Shown piece after piece: positions 1-7,484 of a stretch of 64,000 nucleotides of DNA. Below the pieces are notes generated by a model, which searched no databases, had not been told where the DNA came from, and saw only the letters and a program-made list of their open reading frames with translations. This DNA comes from JBFLVU01 sp964589625 (GTDB taxonomy: Bacteria > Acidobacteriota > UBA4820 > DSQY01). The translations under genes were made by a program, and so were the position numbers. The number at the start of each line of letters is the position of its first letter. Positions within the stretch are counted from its first letter, which is position 1. The stretch is from NCBI GenBank assembly GCA_964589625.1, contig CAZPSH010000005.1, forward strand, positions 62,001 through 126,000, given 5' to 3'.

Positions 1-284
1 CTCTTGAGCATGGGGAGGCTGAAATCCACGCCCACCAGCTTCACGTCCACCCGGCGGAGCAGGGCCAGCGCGAGGTCTCCCGTCCCCGTACACACGTCCA
101 CCACGCAGCTCCCGGGCCGCACAGCGAGCGATTTCACGGCCCTCCGACGCCAGAGGCGATCCACGTTGAGCGAGAGGAGGTGGTTCAACCGGTCGTAGGT
201 GGGGGCGATGGCGCCGAACATGCGCGCCACCTCGTCTCCCTCCCGACGGGCGGGATCGGGCGAGAAATCCGGATCGCCGCTCAT
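1..284 (-). CDS. ubiE: Demethylmenaquinone/ubiquinone C-methyltransferase, N-terminal part
   Basis: Only the first 94 codons lie in the window; the gene runs off the left edge. The translated start contains the family N-terminus around residues 22-40 (MFGAIAPTYDRLN, then NHLLSLN) and the SAM-binding motif DVCTGTGD at 63-70, both typical of UbiE/MenG, which methylates the quinone ring in the last steps of menaquinone or ubiquinone synthesis. The ATG overlaps the stop of the upstream kinase gene as ATGA (281-284), so the two are probably translationally coupled. With the ubiX-ubiA pair near 28 kb it suggests an active quinone pathway. Which quinone is made cannot be told from this fragment. Confidence 0.9.
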   Translation of the reverse strand, partial: MSGDPDFSPDPARREGDEVARMFGAIAPTYDRLNHLLSLNVDRLWRRRAVKSLAVRPGSCVVDVCTGTGDLALALLRRVDVKLVGVDFSLPMLK

Positions 285-1240
285 GGGGAGTCTGCGGCCA
301 GCGCGGCCTCGAGTTCCGCCGGAGCGCACACGGCCGTCCCCACCTTGCCGACCACGACGCCGGCCGCCAGGTTGGCCAGGCGTGCGGCCCTCTCCAGGGG
401 AACCCCCGCCGCGAGCCCGAGGGCAAGGGCCGCGACGACCGTGTCCCCCGCACCGGTCACGTCGAAGACTTCCCGGACCCGGGCGGGGATCTGAACGACG
501 GGGCGGTTCCTCTCGGCGAGGGCCATTCCTTCGGGGCCCAGCGTGAAGAGAATCGCCCCCCAGTCGGTCCTCCCGAGAAGGTCCGCGGCGGCTACGGGGA
601 TTTCATCTGCGGTAAAAGGACGCCCCAAAAGCTCCGCCGCCTCCTGGCGGTTGGGCGTGAGAACCGTAGCTCCCGGATAGGGGAAGTGAACGGGCTTGGG
701 ATCCACGAGGTACGGCACCCCCGTCTTCCGGGCCAGGGCCCCAAGGCTCTTCAGAAACGACGGGCAAAAGAGCCCCTTGGCATAATCGGAGACAACCAGG
801 GCTCCGCTGAGGGGGAGAAGGTCCTCGAGCCGGGCAAGGAGGGCGTTTCTCAAGCCATCGGAAACGGCCGTGCGGACCTCCCGGTCCACCCGGACCACCT
901 GCTGCCGCTGGGCGACGATGCGGGTCTTCACCGTAGTGCAACGTCCCGGGTCTCTCAGAAGGCCCGTGACGTCCACGCCATCCGACTCGAGGAGGGAGGC
1001 CAAGTGGTCGCCCGATTCGTCGTCCCCAACGACCCCAAACACGGCGGCGCCGCCACCCAGCGCCCTCAAGTTCGAGGCGACGTTGGCGGCTCCCCCCGGC
1101 ATGGCCCGTTCGTCCCGAACCTCCACCACGGGGATGGGCGCCTCGGGCGAGATCCGGTGCACCTCGCCGTAGACGAACCGGTCCAGGATCAGGTCCCCCA
1201 GCACAATGACCCGCCTGTCGCGCCAATCCGGAATCGCCAT
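281..1240 (-). CDS. rfaE1: D-glycero-beta-D-manno-heptose-7-phosphate kinase (single-domain RfaE1)
   Basis: A 319-residue PfkB/ribokinase-family protein. It has the glycine-rich GGAANVA substrate motif at 49-55 and the DVTGAGD anion-hole and catalytic-base motif at 260-266. Closest family by recognition is the kinase half of HldE, which phosphorylates heptose-7-phosphate on the way to ADP-heptose for LPS inner core. No cytidylyltransferase domain follows, so it is the split RfaE1 form and a partner RfaE2 must lie elsewhere. The ATG at 1240 was chosen because the kinase domain begins there; the open frame continues upstream without homologous sequence. It supports a Gram-negative envelope. Confidence 0.88.
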   Translation of the reverse strand: MAIPDWRDRRVIVLGDLILDRFVYGEVHRISPEAPIPVVEVRDERAMPGGAANVASNLRALGGGAAVFGVVGDDESGDHLASLLESDGVDVTGLLRDPGRCTTVKTRIVAQRQQVVRVDREVRTAVSDGLRNALLARLEDLLPLSGALVVSDYAKGLFCPSFLKSLGALARKTGVPYLVDPKPVHFPYPGATVLTPNRQEAAELLGRPFTADEIPVAAADLLGRTDWGAILFTLGPEGMALAERNRPVVQIPARVREVFDVTGAGDTVVAALALGLAAGVPLERAARLANLAAGVVVGKVGTAVCAPAELEAALAADSP

Positions 1241-1293
1241 CGGCCTCCAACCCTCCGCGCTGGTTCCATTGTAGCCGCCGACGGAGGACCCGG

Positions 1294-1710
1294 CTACACG
1301 CCCGCCCGCCAAAGATAGACCCAGTTGGCCAGAAACGCCCCCAGAAGCGCGAACCACCACCACTTCTCCTCCCGGGCCCCCACTTCCACGAACAGGTTTC
1401 GCCCCGCAATCCGGGCTACGGCGCCCGCCCCCACCCACAGGAGGACCACCGCGACGGCCGAGGCGAAAAGGGGGTTGGTCCGGAAGGCCTCGAGGGGGCG
1501 CAATTGCGCGAGGAGGAGAACGCTCCGCGTGGCCCCGCAGGTGGGGCAGGGGTGCCCCGAAACGGCGTGGAAGCCGCACTGGGGGTGAAACCGCGCCGGG
1601 AGAAGTGAAACGGCGAGGGCCCCCGCCGCGAAGAGAGCCCCGCCCAGGGCCACGAACACCCACGCCGGAGGGACGTCGCCGGGACGGGCCAAGGGAAGAC
1701 GGATCCTCAC
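1294..1710 (-). CDS. DUF2752 membrane protein
   Basis: A 138-residue membrane protein with hydrophobic stretches near 16-38, 75-100 and 118-135. The CPTCGATR motif at 55-62 is the hallmark of DUF2752, a family of small integral membrane proteins with no known function. It starts with GTG that overlaps the stop of the DUF4340 gene (GTGA, 1707-1710), so it is the last member of the transporter operon. The CxxC pair could bind metal or form a redox pair, but that is only inference. Confidence 0.8.
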   Translation of the reverse strand: MRIRLPLARPGDVPPAWVFVALGGALFAAGALAVSLLPARFHPQCGFHAVSGHPCPTCGATRSVLLLAQLRPLEAFRTNPLFASAVAVVLLWVGAGAVARIAGRNLFVEVGAREEKWWWFALLGAFLANWVYLWRAGV

Positions 1711-3074
1711 GGGGTCTTTCCCACGTCCTTGCCGATGGGTTTTCCCAGGGCGGATTCAACCCGCTCCCAACCCTTCGGGTCCAACTCGATGCCCACGGTG
1801 CGCCCCGCGGGTCGGGCGAAAACCGCTCCGGCCTCCCTCCGAACCTGGACCCGTTCCTCGAAGAGTGTTCCCTTCAGGACGACCGTGACCGCCTGCCCGC
1901 CAGGCGCGGGCGGGCCTCCCGCCCACTTCGCGACCCGGACCCCTTCAAGCGCCGTTAGAGCCGCGGCCAGGGCGGGCGCATCGCCCCCCGGAGGAGGCGT
2001 CGAGGGCTCGGCAAAGCGCCATCCCGCGGCATCGTCGCGAACGATTCGCACCGTCGATTCGCCCTTTACGAGGACCTCGTCGGCTTCGAAAAGGGTGCGC
2101 CGGAAGACCTCCAGCGAACGGAAGAACTCCGGGGGCTGATCCAGCGATTTCAAGGAGTTGAGGGATACAGCCAGCAGGCCGGGACGTCCCGAACACCGCG
2201 CGAGGACCCTCCGCTCGGTCGCCCCGCCCCCAGGGGCCGGGCCGCCGAGGTCCACCGCGAAGGTCTTCCCGCCGCCCTCAACCTCGATGTTGGCCTCCGG
2301 GGGACCAAAGCCCCCGGCCTCCCCTCCCGGCGGCTCTTCGGGAAAGTCCACCACCGGGCAGAGGCACACGTCGTCCAGGAGGGCGAGGATCCGGTCCGAG
2401 GCGCCCCAGTCGGAATAGGGCTCCGTCACCGCCCATCCTCCCGTGTCGTCCCGTCGGACGGAGAGGGTCCGGCCGTCGCGGCGCCGCAGGGTCAGACGGT
2501 CCACGTCGTGGGAACCCAGGGGGAGCAGGTCCCGAAGCCGGAAGGCCGCCATGGACCGCAGGAGCGCCTCCTCCAAGCCGGAGTCCACCAGGAGCGTCTT
2601 GCCTTCGACGCGGACGTAGAGCCCCTCCCCCATGGGCGCAGGGAGACCCACCTCCAGGACGCGGTCGCCGTCCGCCGTCTGCAGGGTCCAGGTGGCCCGG
2701 GGCGGTAGGAGGCCCAGGTCCTCTGGCTTGGCGCCGGCGTCCACGGCCCGCAGGACTCGGATGGAAAGCAGCCTTTCCACGAAGGCCTCCACGGCGTACC
2801 CGTCCGCGGCGTCCTCCACGGGAGCCAGGAGCCTCCAGGCCGCCGCCTTTCCGTCCGGGGAGCTCGACTCCCCGTCCGATTCCACGCGCCGGAGCGACAG
2901 GGGCTGGAAGCCCGAGCGGTCGGCGCCCCTCACATCGTCCGCGCGGAGGCCGCCCATGATTCGGCCCTTCCAGGCCTCGACCTCGGAGGTGCTGGGCTTG
3001 TCTCTCTCCCAGAGGAGGATAGCGGCCAGGACGGCGGCAGCCAGAATGGCGAGCACCCAAGTCGAACGCTTCAC
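1707..3074 (-). CDS. DUF4340-domain membrane-anchored protein
   Basis: A 455-residue protein with one N-terminal membrane segment (about residues 5-20) followed by a long periplasmic-type region, matching the DUF4340 proteins that accompany GldG-like transporters. The longest open frame begins further upstream. I chose the GTG at 3074 because the membrane anchor starts right after it and it lies four bases past the stop of the GldG-like gene. Probable partner of the ABC transporter encoded upstream; role unknown. Confidence 0.75.
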   Translation of the reverse strand: MKRSTWVLAILAAAVLAAILLWERDKPSTSEVEAWKGRIMGGLRADDVRGADRSGFQPLSLRRVESDGESSSPDGKAAAWRLLAPVEDAADGYAVEAFVERLLSIRVLRAVDAGAKPEDLGLLPPRATWTLQTADGDRVLEVGLPAPMGEGLYVRVEGKTLLVDSGLEEALLRSMAAFRLRDLLPLGSHDVDRLTLRRRDGRTLSVRRDDTGGWAVTEPYSDWGASDRILALLDDVCLCPVVDFPEEPPGGEAGGFGPPEANIEVEGGGKTFAVDLGGPAPGGGATERRVLARCSGRPGLLAVSLNSLKSLDQPPEFFRSLEVFRRTLFEADEVLVKGESTVRIVRDDAAGWRFAEPSTPPPGGDAPALAAALTALEGVRVAKWAGGPPAPGGQAVTVVLKGTLFEERVQVRREAGAVFARPAGRTVGIELDPKGWERVESALGKPIGKDVGKTP

Positions 3075-3078
3075 GGGC

Positions 3079-4524
3079 TCACCGTCGGCGCTGTAGGAAG
3101 ACCCACCCGCCCATCCCCGCCACAAAGGCGGGCAAGACCACCACAAAGAGGAGGAGGAGGACATTGGCCTGGGAGGCCGTGAGGTCCAAGTGGGTCTCTA
3201 CGGAGGCCTTGGGCGGAATGGCGATGCGGCTCTCCTGCTCCAAGAGCCAGTGGATGGCGTTGAGACAGAAGAGCTGGTTTCCGAATCCCGCTCCCAGCAG
3301 GCCGTCGGTGGCTACGTCCGAGTCCCCAACCACCACGAGCCTCGCCTTCTTCGATGGGTCCTCGGATGCCACGGCGAGGGCAAGCGCCAGGGGGCCCGGC
3401 GGATCGTCGGCTCCCCTGGCCAGTTCCCGCTCCAGGCCGTCAAGACGCGTCAGCCCCCAGCTCGAAGGCGAAGAACTGACCAAGCGGGTGACGGCGTACT
3501 CCGGCTCCCGAGGGGAACCGACCTCCAGGGACCGTGCGAGGCCGAAGAGGACGAGGAACCGGTTCCGCGCCAGATCCTGAACCGCCACGTGTTCCCCGAA
3601 ACGGGCGGCGAAGAAGGTCTGGGGGCCCATCTGAGGCACCGCGGCGGAGGGATCGAGGACCACGTCGTCGGCCAGGACAATCCCCCACCCTCCCAGGACC
3701 GCCTCGAGACCGGAGGGTGCGAAGGCCGGCGGTTTTCCCTGCAGAATGGGGTCCAGGAAGAGAAGGGCCCTGCCTCCACGCCGGAGGTAGGCGTCCACCA
3801 CCTCGGCCTCCTGCGGAAGGAATTTCCCCTGGGGCCCGGCGACGACCAGCACGTCGGCGTCCTCCGGTACCGAGGTCTTCCCCAATCCGAGCCACTCGCG
3901 GACCTGGGCACCCTCCTTCTCGATCCGGTCGCGGAGGATCCCGATGCCCTCGCCGCGCCCTCCCAGTCCCCTCTCCCCGTGGCCCGATGTGAAATAGACC
4001 ACCGGCTGGCGAGGATCCTGCACCTCGAGGATGGCGTTGACGAAGGCCTGCTCCGCCTTGAAAGCTTTGATCCTTGCGGGGGAGCCGCCCTGGAGGCCCG
4101 AGAAGTCGTACTCGACCATCTGGTCCTTTTCCACGTGCCGGGTTCGATCCCCGGCCTCGAAGATCACGACGTTGGCCACGTTGACCTTGTACTGCTGGGC
4201 CAGCGCCTGCACGCGGGCCCTGTCCCGGTCGGGGTCGATGGTTTCCACCCGGATTCGGGGAGAGACCTCCCGGAAGGCTTCCAGCAGGTCCGTGACCCGT
4301 CCGAAGAGGTCGTCGGCGGGGGAGAGGAAGACCGTGACCTGGAGGGGAGTCTGGAGGTCCGAGAGGACCTTGCGGGCCTGGTCCGAGAGAGAGAAGGACC
4401 GCGAGGCGGTGAGGTCCCACCGTTTGTAATGGCGGGCCGAAAGGTAGTTCACCATGAGGAGTAGGCCCATGAGGGCCGCGAGCACCACCCCCCAGTTGGT
4501 CTGCCGCAGAAGCCGGGCCCTCAT
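3079..4524 (-). CDS. GldG-like ABC transporter auxiliary protein
   Basis: 481 residues, with a membrane helix near residues 12-30, a large extracytoplasmic domain and a second helix near 450-475. The layout and sequence (RHYKRWDLTASRSFSLS near 31-47, VVYFTSGHGER near 175-185) match the GldG/ABC-type uncharacterised transport family (DUF4350/DUF7088 region). In Bacteroidota GldG works with GldA and GldF in gliding; elsewhere the same module is common and of unknown cargo. The gene sits four bases after the permease gene in one operon. Gliding itself should not be inferred from this cluster. Confidence 0.8.
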   Translation of the reverse strand: MRARLLRQTNWGVVLAALMGLLLMVNYLSARHYKRWDLTASRSFSLSDQARKVLSDLQTPLQVTVFLSPADDLFGRVTDLLEAFREVSPRIRVETIDPDRDRARVQALAQQYKVNVANVVIFEAGDRTRHVEKDQMVEYDFSGLQGGSPARIKAFKAEQAFVNAILEVQDPRQPVVYFTSGHGERGLGGRGEGIGILRDRIEKEGAQVREWLGLGKTSVPEDADVLVVAGPQGKFLPQEAEVVDAYLRRGGRALLFLDPILQGKPPAFAPSGLEAVLGGWGIVLADDVVLDPSAAVPQMGPQTFFAARFGEHVAVQDLARNRFLVLFGLARSLEVGSPREPEYAVTRLVSSSPSSWGLTRLDGLERELARGADDPPGPLALALAVASEDPSKKARLVVVGDSDVATDGLLGAGFGNQLFCLNAIHWLLEQESRIAIPPKASVETHLDLTASQANVLLLLFVVVLPAFVAGMGGWVFLQRRR

Positions 4525-4528
4525 GCGC

Positions 4529-5269
4529 TCACCTCCACCGTCGGGCCTGGAGAGCCTGGTAGGCCAGCGCGAGGAAAAAGGCCGCCCCCGACAGGCAGTA
4601 GAGGACGGGGCGCGAATCCACCACTCCGCGGGAGAAGGCCTGCATGGCGGCGTATAGGTCCATGTAGGAGAAGACCTCCTTCCAGAAGGGGTCGGTGATG
4701 AGGTAGGAGATCAAGGAGAGGAGCAGTAGGAGAAGCAGCAGGGCGAAGGCCAGGATGGCGGCCACCACCTGGTTTTTCGAGACGAAGGTCGTGAAGATCC
4801 CGACGGAGAGGAAGAGGAGGCCCACCAGGACCGTGCCCAGATATCCTCCCAGCACAGGCCCGGGGTCCACCTCCGAATAGAGGGAAACGGCCCAGACGTA
4901 GAGGCCCGTCGGCACCCAGGCGGCGATGTAAAGGGAAAGGGCGCCGAGGAACTTCCCCAGCACCACCTCGAGGTCCGTCACGGGGGCCGTCAGGAGCGTT
5001 TCCACCGTTCCGCTCTTCATCTCTTCGGCGCCCAGCCGCATGGTGATGACGGGCACGGTCACGATCAAGAAAATCCAGAAGAAGACGGTGCCGCCGAAGA
5101 GGAGGCTCATCGGGGAGGCGGAGGAGGCGCCGGGCTGGCTCAGAACGGCCAGGATCGCGTAGAAGAAAAACCCGTTGAGGAGCAGGAACGCCGTGATGAC
5201 CACGTAGGCGAGAGGGGCGAGGAAATAGGAGCGGAGCTCCTTCTTGGCGATGGCCCAGGCGCCGCTCAT
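4529..5269 (-). CDS. ABC-2 type permease, GldF-like
   Basis: 246 residues with six predicted hydrophobic segments, including a run of leucines near residues 185-200. It starts MSGAWAIAKKELRS, the usual N-terminus of GldF/NosY-like ABC-2 permeases (inner-membrane part of an exporter). The ATG overlaps the ATPase stop as ATGA (5266-5269). A longer open frame exists upstream but lies inside the ATPase gene. Partner of the ATPase upstream and the GldG-like and DUF4340 proteins downstream. Confidence 0.85.
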   Translation of the reverse strand: MSGAWAIAKKELRSYFLAPLAYVVITAFLLLNGFFFYAILAVLSQPGASSASPMSLLFGGTVFFWIFLIVTVPVITMRLGAEEMKSGTVETLLTAPVTDLEVVLGKFLGALSLYIAAWVPTGLYVWAVSLYSEVDPGPVLGGYLGTVLVGLLFLSVGIFTTFVSKNQVVAAILAFALLLLLLLLSLISYLITDPFWKEVFSYMDLYAAMQAFSRGVVDSRPVLYCLSGAAFFLALAYQALQARRWR

Positions 5270-6216
5270 GGAACGGCCTCCCCGGCGGCTTCGTCCGTCG
5301 TGATGGAGAGGAAGGCCTCCTCCAGGGAAATCTGGCGGGCCGCCAGTTCGAGAAGGGCCAGCCCCCGGACGGCGCACGCCCGTACCACCGCCTCCCGAAG
5401 GTCCGAAGCGGGATCGGTCTCCAGTTCCAGCCGGGTTTCTCCACCCGATTCCATCACGGTGCGGACCTGGGTGACACCCGGTATCTCCGCCAGGCAGGCC
5501 TCCGCATCGGCCCGGGCCGCCCGCACGGTGCAGGAGAGCTGCCCCCCGGAAAGGCCCTTCCTCAGCCCCTCCACCGATCCGTCAAAGAGGAGGCGGCCCC
5601 GGTGAAGGATGAGGGCCCGGGAACAGATGGCCTCCACCTCGGGGAGGATGTGCGTGGAAAGGAGAACGGTGTGGTCCCTGCTGAGGCCCTTGATCAGGGT
5701 CCGTGTCTGGGCGATCTGGGCGGGGTCGAGGCCCACCGTGGGCTCGTCCAGGATGAGGACGGGAGGGTCGGCCAGAAGGGCGTCCGCGATCCCCACCCGC
5801 TGCCGAAAGCCCTTGGAGCAGGCCCCGATGAGGCGGTCCCTGACCTCCAAGGCGTCGCAGGCCTCCAGGACCTCCCCGATGCGCCGGGTCCGGTCACGGC
5901 GGGGGACCCCCTTCAGTTCCGCCCGGAAGGCGAGGTACTCCCGCACCCGCAAGTCCTCGTAGAGGGGATTGTTCTCCGGCAGGTAGCCGATGAGCCTTCG
6001 CGCGGCCTTGCTATCCTCCTGGGCCGAGCGTCCACCCACCACCACGTCTCCGCCGGAGGGCGGAAGAAAGCCCGTGATCATTCGGAGGGTCGTGGTCTTC
6101 CCCGCCCCGTTCGGGCCGAGGAAGCCGACGATGTCCCCTTTGTCGACACGGAAGGTCAGGCGGCTCACCGCTTCCGTTTGTCCGAAGGTGCGCGTCAGTT
6201 CTCGGGCTTCGATCAT
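5266..6216 (-). CDS. ABC transporter ATP-binding protein, GldA-like
   Basis: 316 residues with an intact nucleotide-binding domain: Walker A GPNGAGKTT at 34-42, signature SKGFRQ at 134-139 and Walker B VLILDEP at 153-159, followed by the H-loop (STH). The C-terminal 100 residues form the accessory domain usual in GldA/CcmA-type drug or polymer exporters. It drives the transporter whose permease and periplasmic partners follow in the same operon. Substrate unknown. Confidence 0.9.
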   Translation of the reverse strand: MIEARELTRTFGQTEAVSRLTFRVDKGDIVGFLGPNGAGKTTTLRMITGFLPPSGGDVVVGGRSAQEDSKAARRLIGYLPENNPLYEDLRVREYLAFRAELKGVPRRDRTRRIGEVLEACDALEVRDRLIGACSKGFRQRVGIADALLADPPVLILDEPTVGLDPAQIAQTRTLIKGLSRDHTVLLSTHILPEVEAICSRALILHRGRLLFDGSVEGLRKGLSGGQLSCTVRAARADAEACLAEIPGVTQVRTVMESGGETRLELETDPASDLREAVVRACAVRGLALLELAARQISLEEAFLSITTDEAAGEAVP

Positions 6217-6223
6217 GAACCCC

Positions 6224-6580
6224 TCAGCCCTCCCGGCCGTCGCCGGGGACGAGCAGCAGGGCGGCCCGGCTGGCTTCCACCGTTTTCCCGAGGGCCTCTG
6301 CCCTGGTCTTCAGCGCCTCCAGAGATTTCGCCGGAGGGGCTCCGCCCAGGGCCTTGTGGGCATTGACGAGGAGCAGGAGGTCGGCGGATTCCACCGCCGC
6401 CTGGGCGAGCCGCTCCAGCGAGGCGCGGTCCCGGGCGGCCTCGTAATAAAGAAGGGCATCGTGGAGGAGGCCCGCCTCCTCGTGCCTGCGCCCCCAGTCG
6501 GTCAACTGGGGGGCGGGAGTGGAAGAAAGGAACAGGATCTTCTGCTTGTCCGCGACGGTGAGCGGGATCTTGAGAGCCAT
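6224..6580 (-). CDS. Small helical protein of unknown function
   Basis: 118 residues, predicted almost entirely alpha-helical, with a TPR-like stretch near residues 30-75. I do not recognise a family. The ATG at 6580 follows an AAGGAGG site 11 bases upstream. The open frame extends further upstream, but that part is low-complexity Arg/Pro sequence. Its stop lies seven bases before the ABC ATPase start, so it is probably co-transcribed with the transporter. Confidence 0.55.
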   Translation of the reverse strand: MALKIPLTVADKQKILFLSSTPAPQLTDWGRRHEEAGLLHDALLYYEAARDRASLERLAQAAVESADLLLLVNAHKALGGAPPAKSLEALKTRAEALGKTVEASRAALLLVPGDGREG

Positions 6581-6807
6581 GTACGGCGCATCCTCCTTGA
6601 GGAGATCGAGGATACCACGGAAAGGAGGGGCCTTGGGTTCGGGCGGCCGCCCCAGGGGAGAAACGGGCCGGGGCCTTCGAGGGGAGGGTGTCCGCGGCCG
6701 GCGCCCATCCGTCCCGGGGCCCGTTTTCCGTAGCCCTACGGCTTCCGGTCTTCGTACCGGGGTTGGCCGATGTTCGATCCCCCCGCAACTCAAACATCCA
6801 GCGGTCC

Positions 6808-6836
6808 AAGAGGAAGAGGGGGCCCGGAAGGCCCCC
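6808..6836 (-). terminator. Putative intrinsic terminator of hsp20
   Basis: Read on the minus strand, a 7-bp G/C stem (6830-6836 with 6818-6824) with a five-base loop is followed by a pyrimidine tail TCTTCCTCTT. It lies about 24 bases past the hsp20 stop. The tail is only half T, so termination may be partial. Confidence 0.5.
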
Positions 6837-6859
6837 CCGAACAAGCGCGAATCCCTGGG

Positions 6860-7300
6860 TCAGCCCTTGACTTCGATCCTCTTGGGAAGCGATTCCTCCG
6901 CCTTCGGAACCACCACTTCGAGGATCCCGTCCCGTTGGGTGGCGACGATCTTGGCGGCGTCGACCCGGGTGGGCAGCGTGAAGGAACGCAAGAACTTCCC
7001 GTAGGCCCTCTCGATCCGGTGGTAATGCTCCTTCTTGGTCTCGCTCTCGAAGCGCCTCTCGCCCCGGATGGTCAGGAGGTTGTTCTCCAGTTGAATCTGG
7101 ATGTCCTCCTTTTTCACACCCGGAAGGTCCACCTCGATCACGAAGCGCTTGTCCTCCTCCCGCAGATCCACGGCGGGCGCCCAGGCGCCGTATTCCACCT
7201 CGCCCGAAGCGCTCCGGTTGTAATTCTCGTCGAAGAGGCGATTGAGCTGCTCGTGCATCGTCATCAGTTCCCGATAAGGGCTCCAACGCATCAGGGTCAT
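6860..7300 (-). CDS. hsp20: Small heat-shock protein, Hsp20/alpha-crystallin family
   Basis: 146 residues, the normal length for bacterial Hsp20. The N-terminus MTLMRWSPYRELMTMHEQLNRLF and the alpha-crystallin domain (about 43-140, with VDLPGVKKEDI and the GILEVVVPK end) are typical. It is an ATP-independent holdase that binds unfolding proteins in the cytoplasm. The gene has its own near-perfect sigma-70 promoter with an overlapping inverted repeat and a putative terminator, so it is a monocistronic stress gene placed between mutS and the transporter cluster. Confidence 0.93.
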   Translation of the reverse strand: MTLMRWSPYRELMTMHEQLNRLFDENYNRSASGEVEYGAWAPAVDLREEDKRFVIEVDLPGVKKEDIQIQLENNLLTIRGERRFESETKKEHYHRIERAYGKFLRSFTLPTRVDAAKIVATQRDGILEVVVPKAEESLPKRIEVKG

Positions 7301-7363
7301 GGCGAGTCCTCCTTTCTTGAATCCAGGCCCCCAACCCGACGAGGGCCCGATGGGTACAGGAAC

Positions 7364-7405
7364 AATATACTATCGTACTTCACTGTTGTCAAGTTATATG
7401 ACTTG
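7364..7405 (-). promoter_or_regulatory. hsp20 promoter with overlapping inverted repeat
   Basis: On the minus strand TTGACA (7387-7392) and TATATT (7364-7369) are separated by exactly 17 bp, giving a start about 60 bases before the hsp20 ATG. An inverted repeat CAAGT-N6-ACTTG (7390-7405) overlaps the -35 box and could be a repressor operator. It is not a canonical CIRCE element and only loosely like HAIR. The stretch is AT-rich against the surrounding GC-rich DNA. Confidence 0.8.
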
Positions 7406-7484
7406 TATGCACTCACTATTGAGGCAGGCTCACCAGACACATAGGATAAGTCGTGTGTGTTCATAGAGATACGAGAGGATCCAA

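Noticed and set aside
6700..6795. tRNA-like (tRNA-Sec-like) folds: a CCGTA-GCCC-TACGG hairpin, a CCGGT-CTTCGT-ACCGG hairpin and TTCGATC on the plus strand
   Set aside because: The anticodon-type loop has six bases, no acceptor or T-stem pairing can be made, and no selenoprotein genes are nearby. Probably chance hairpins.
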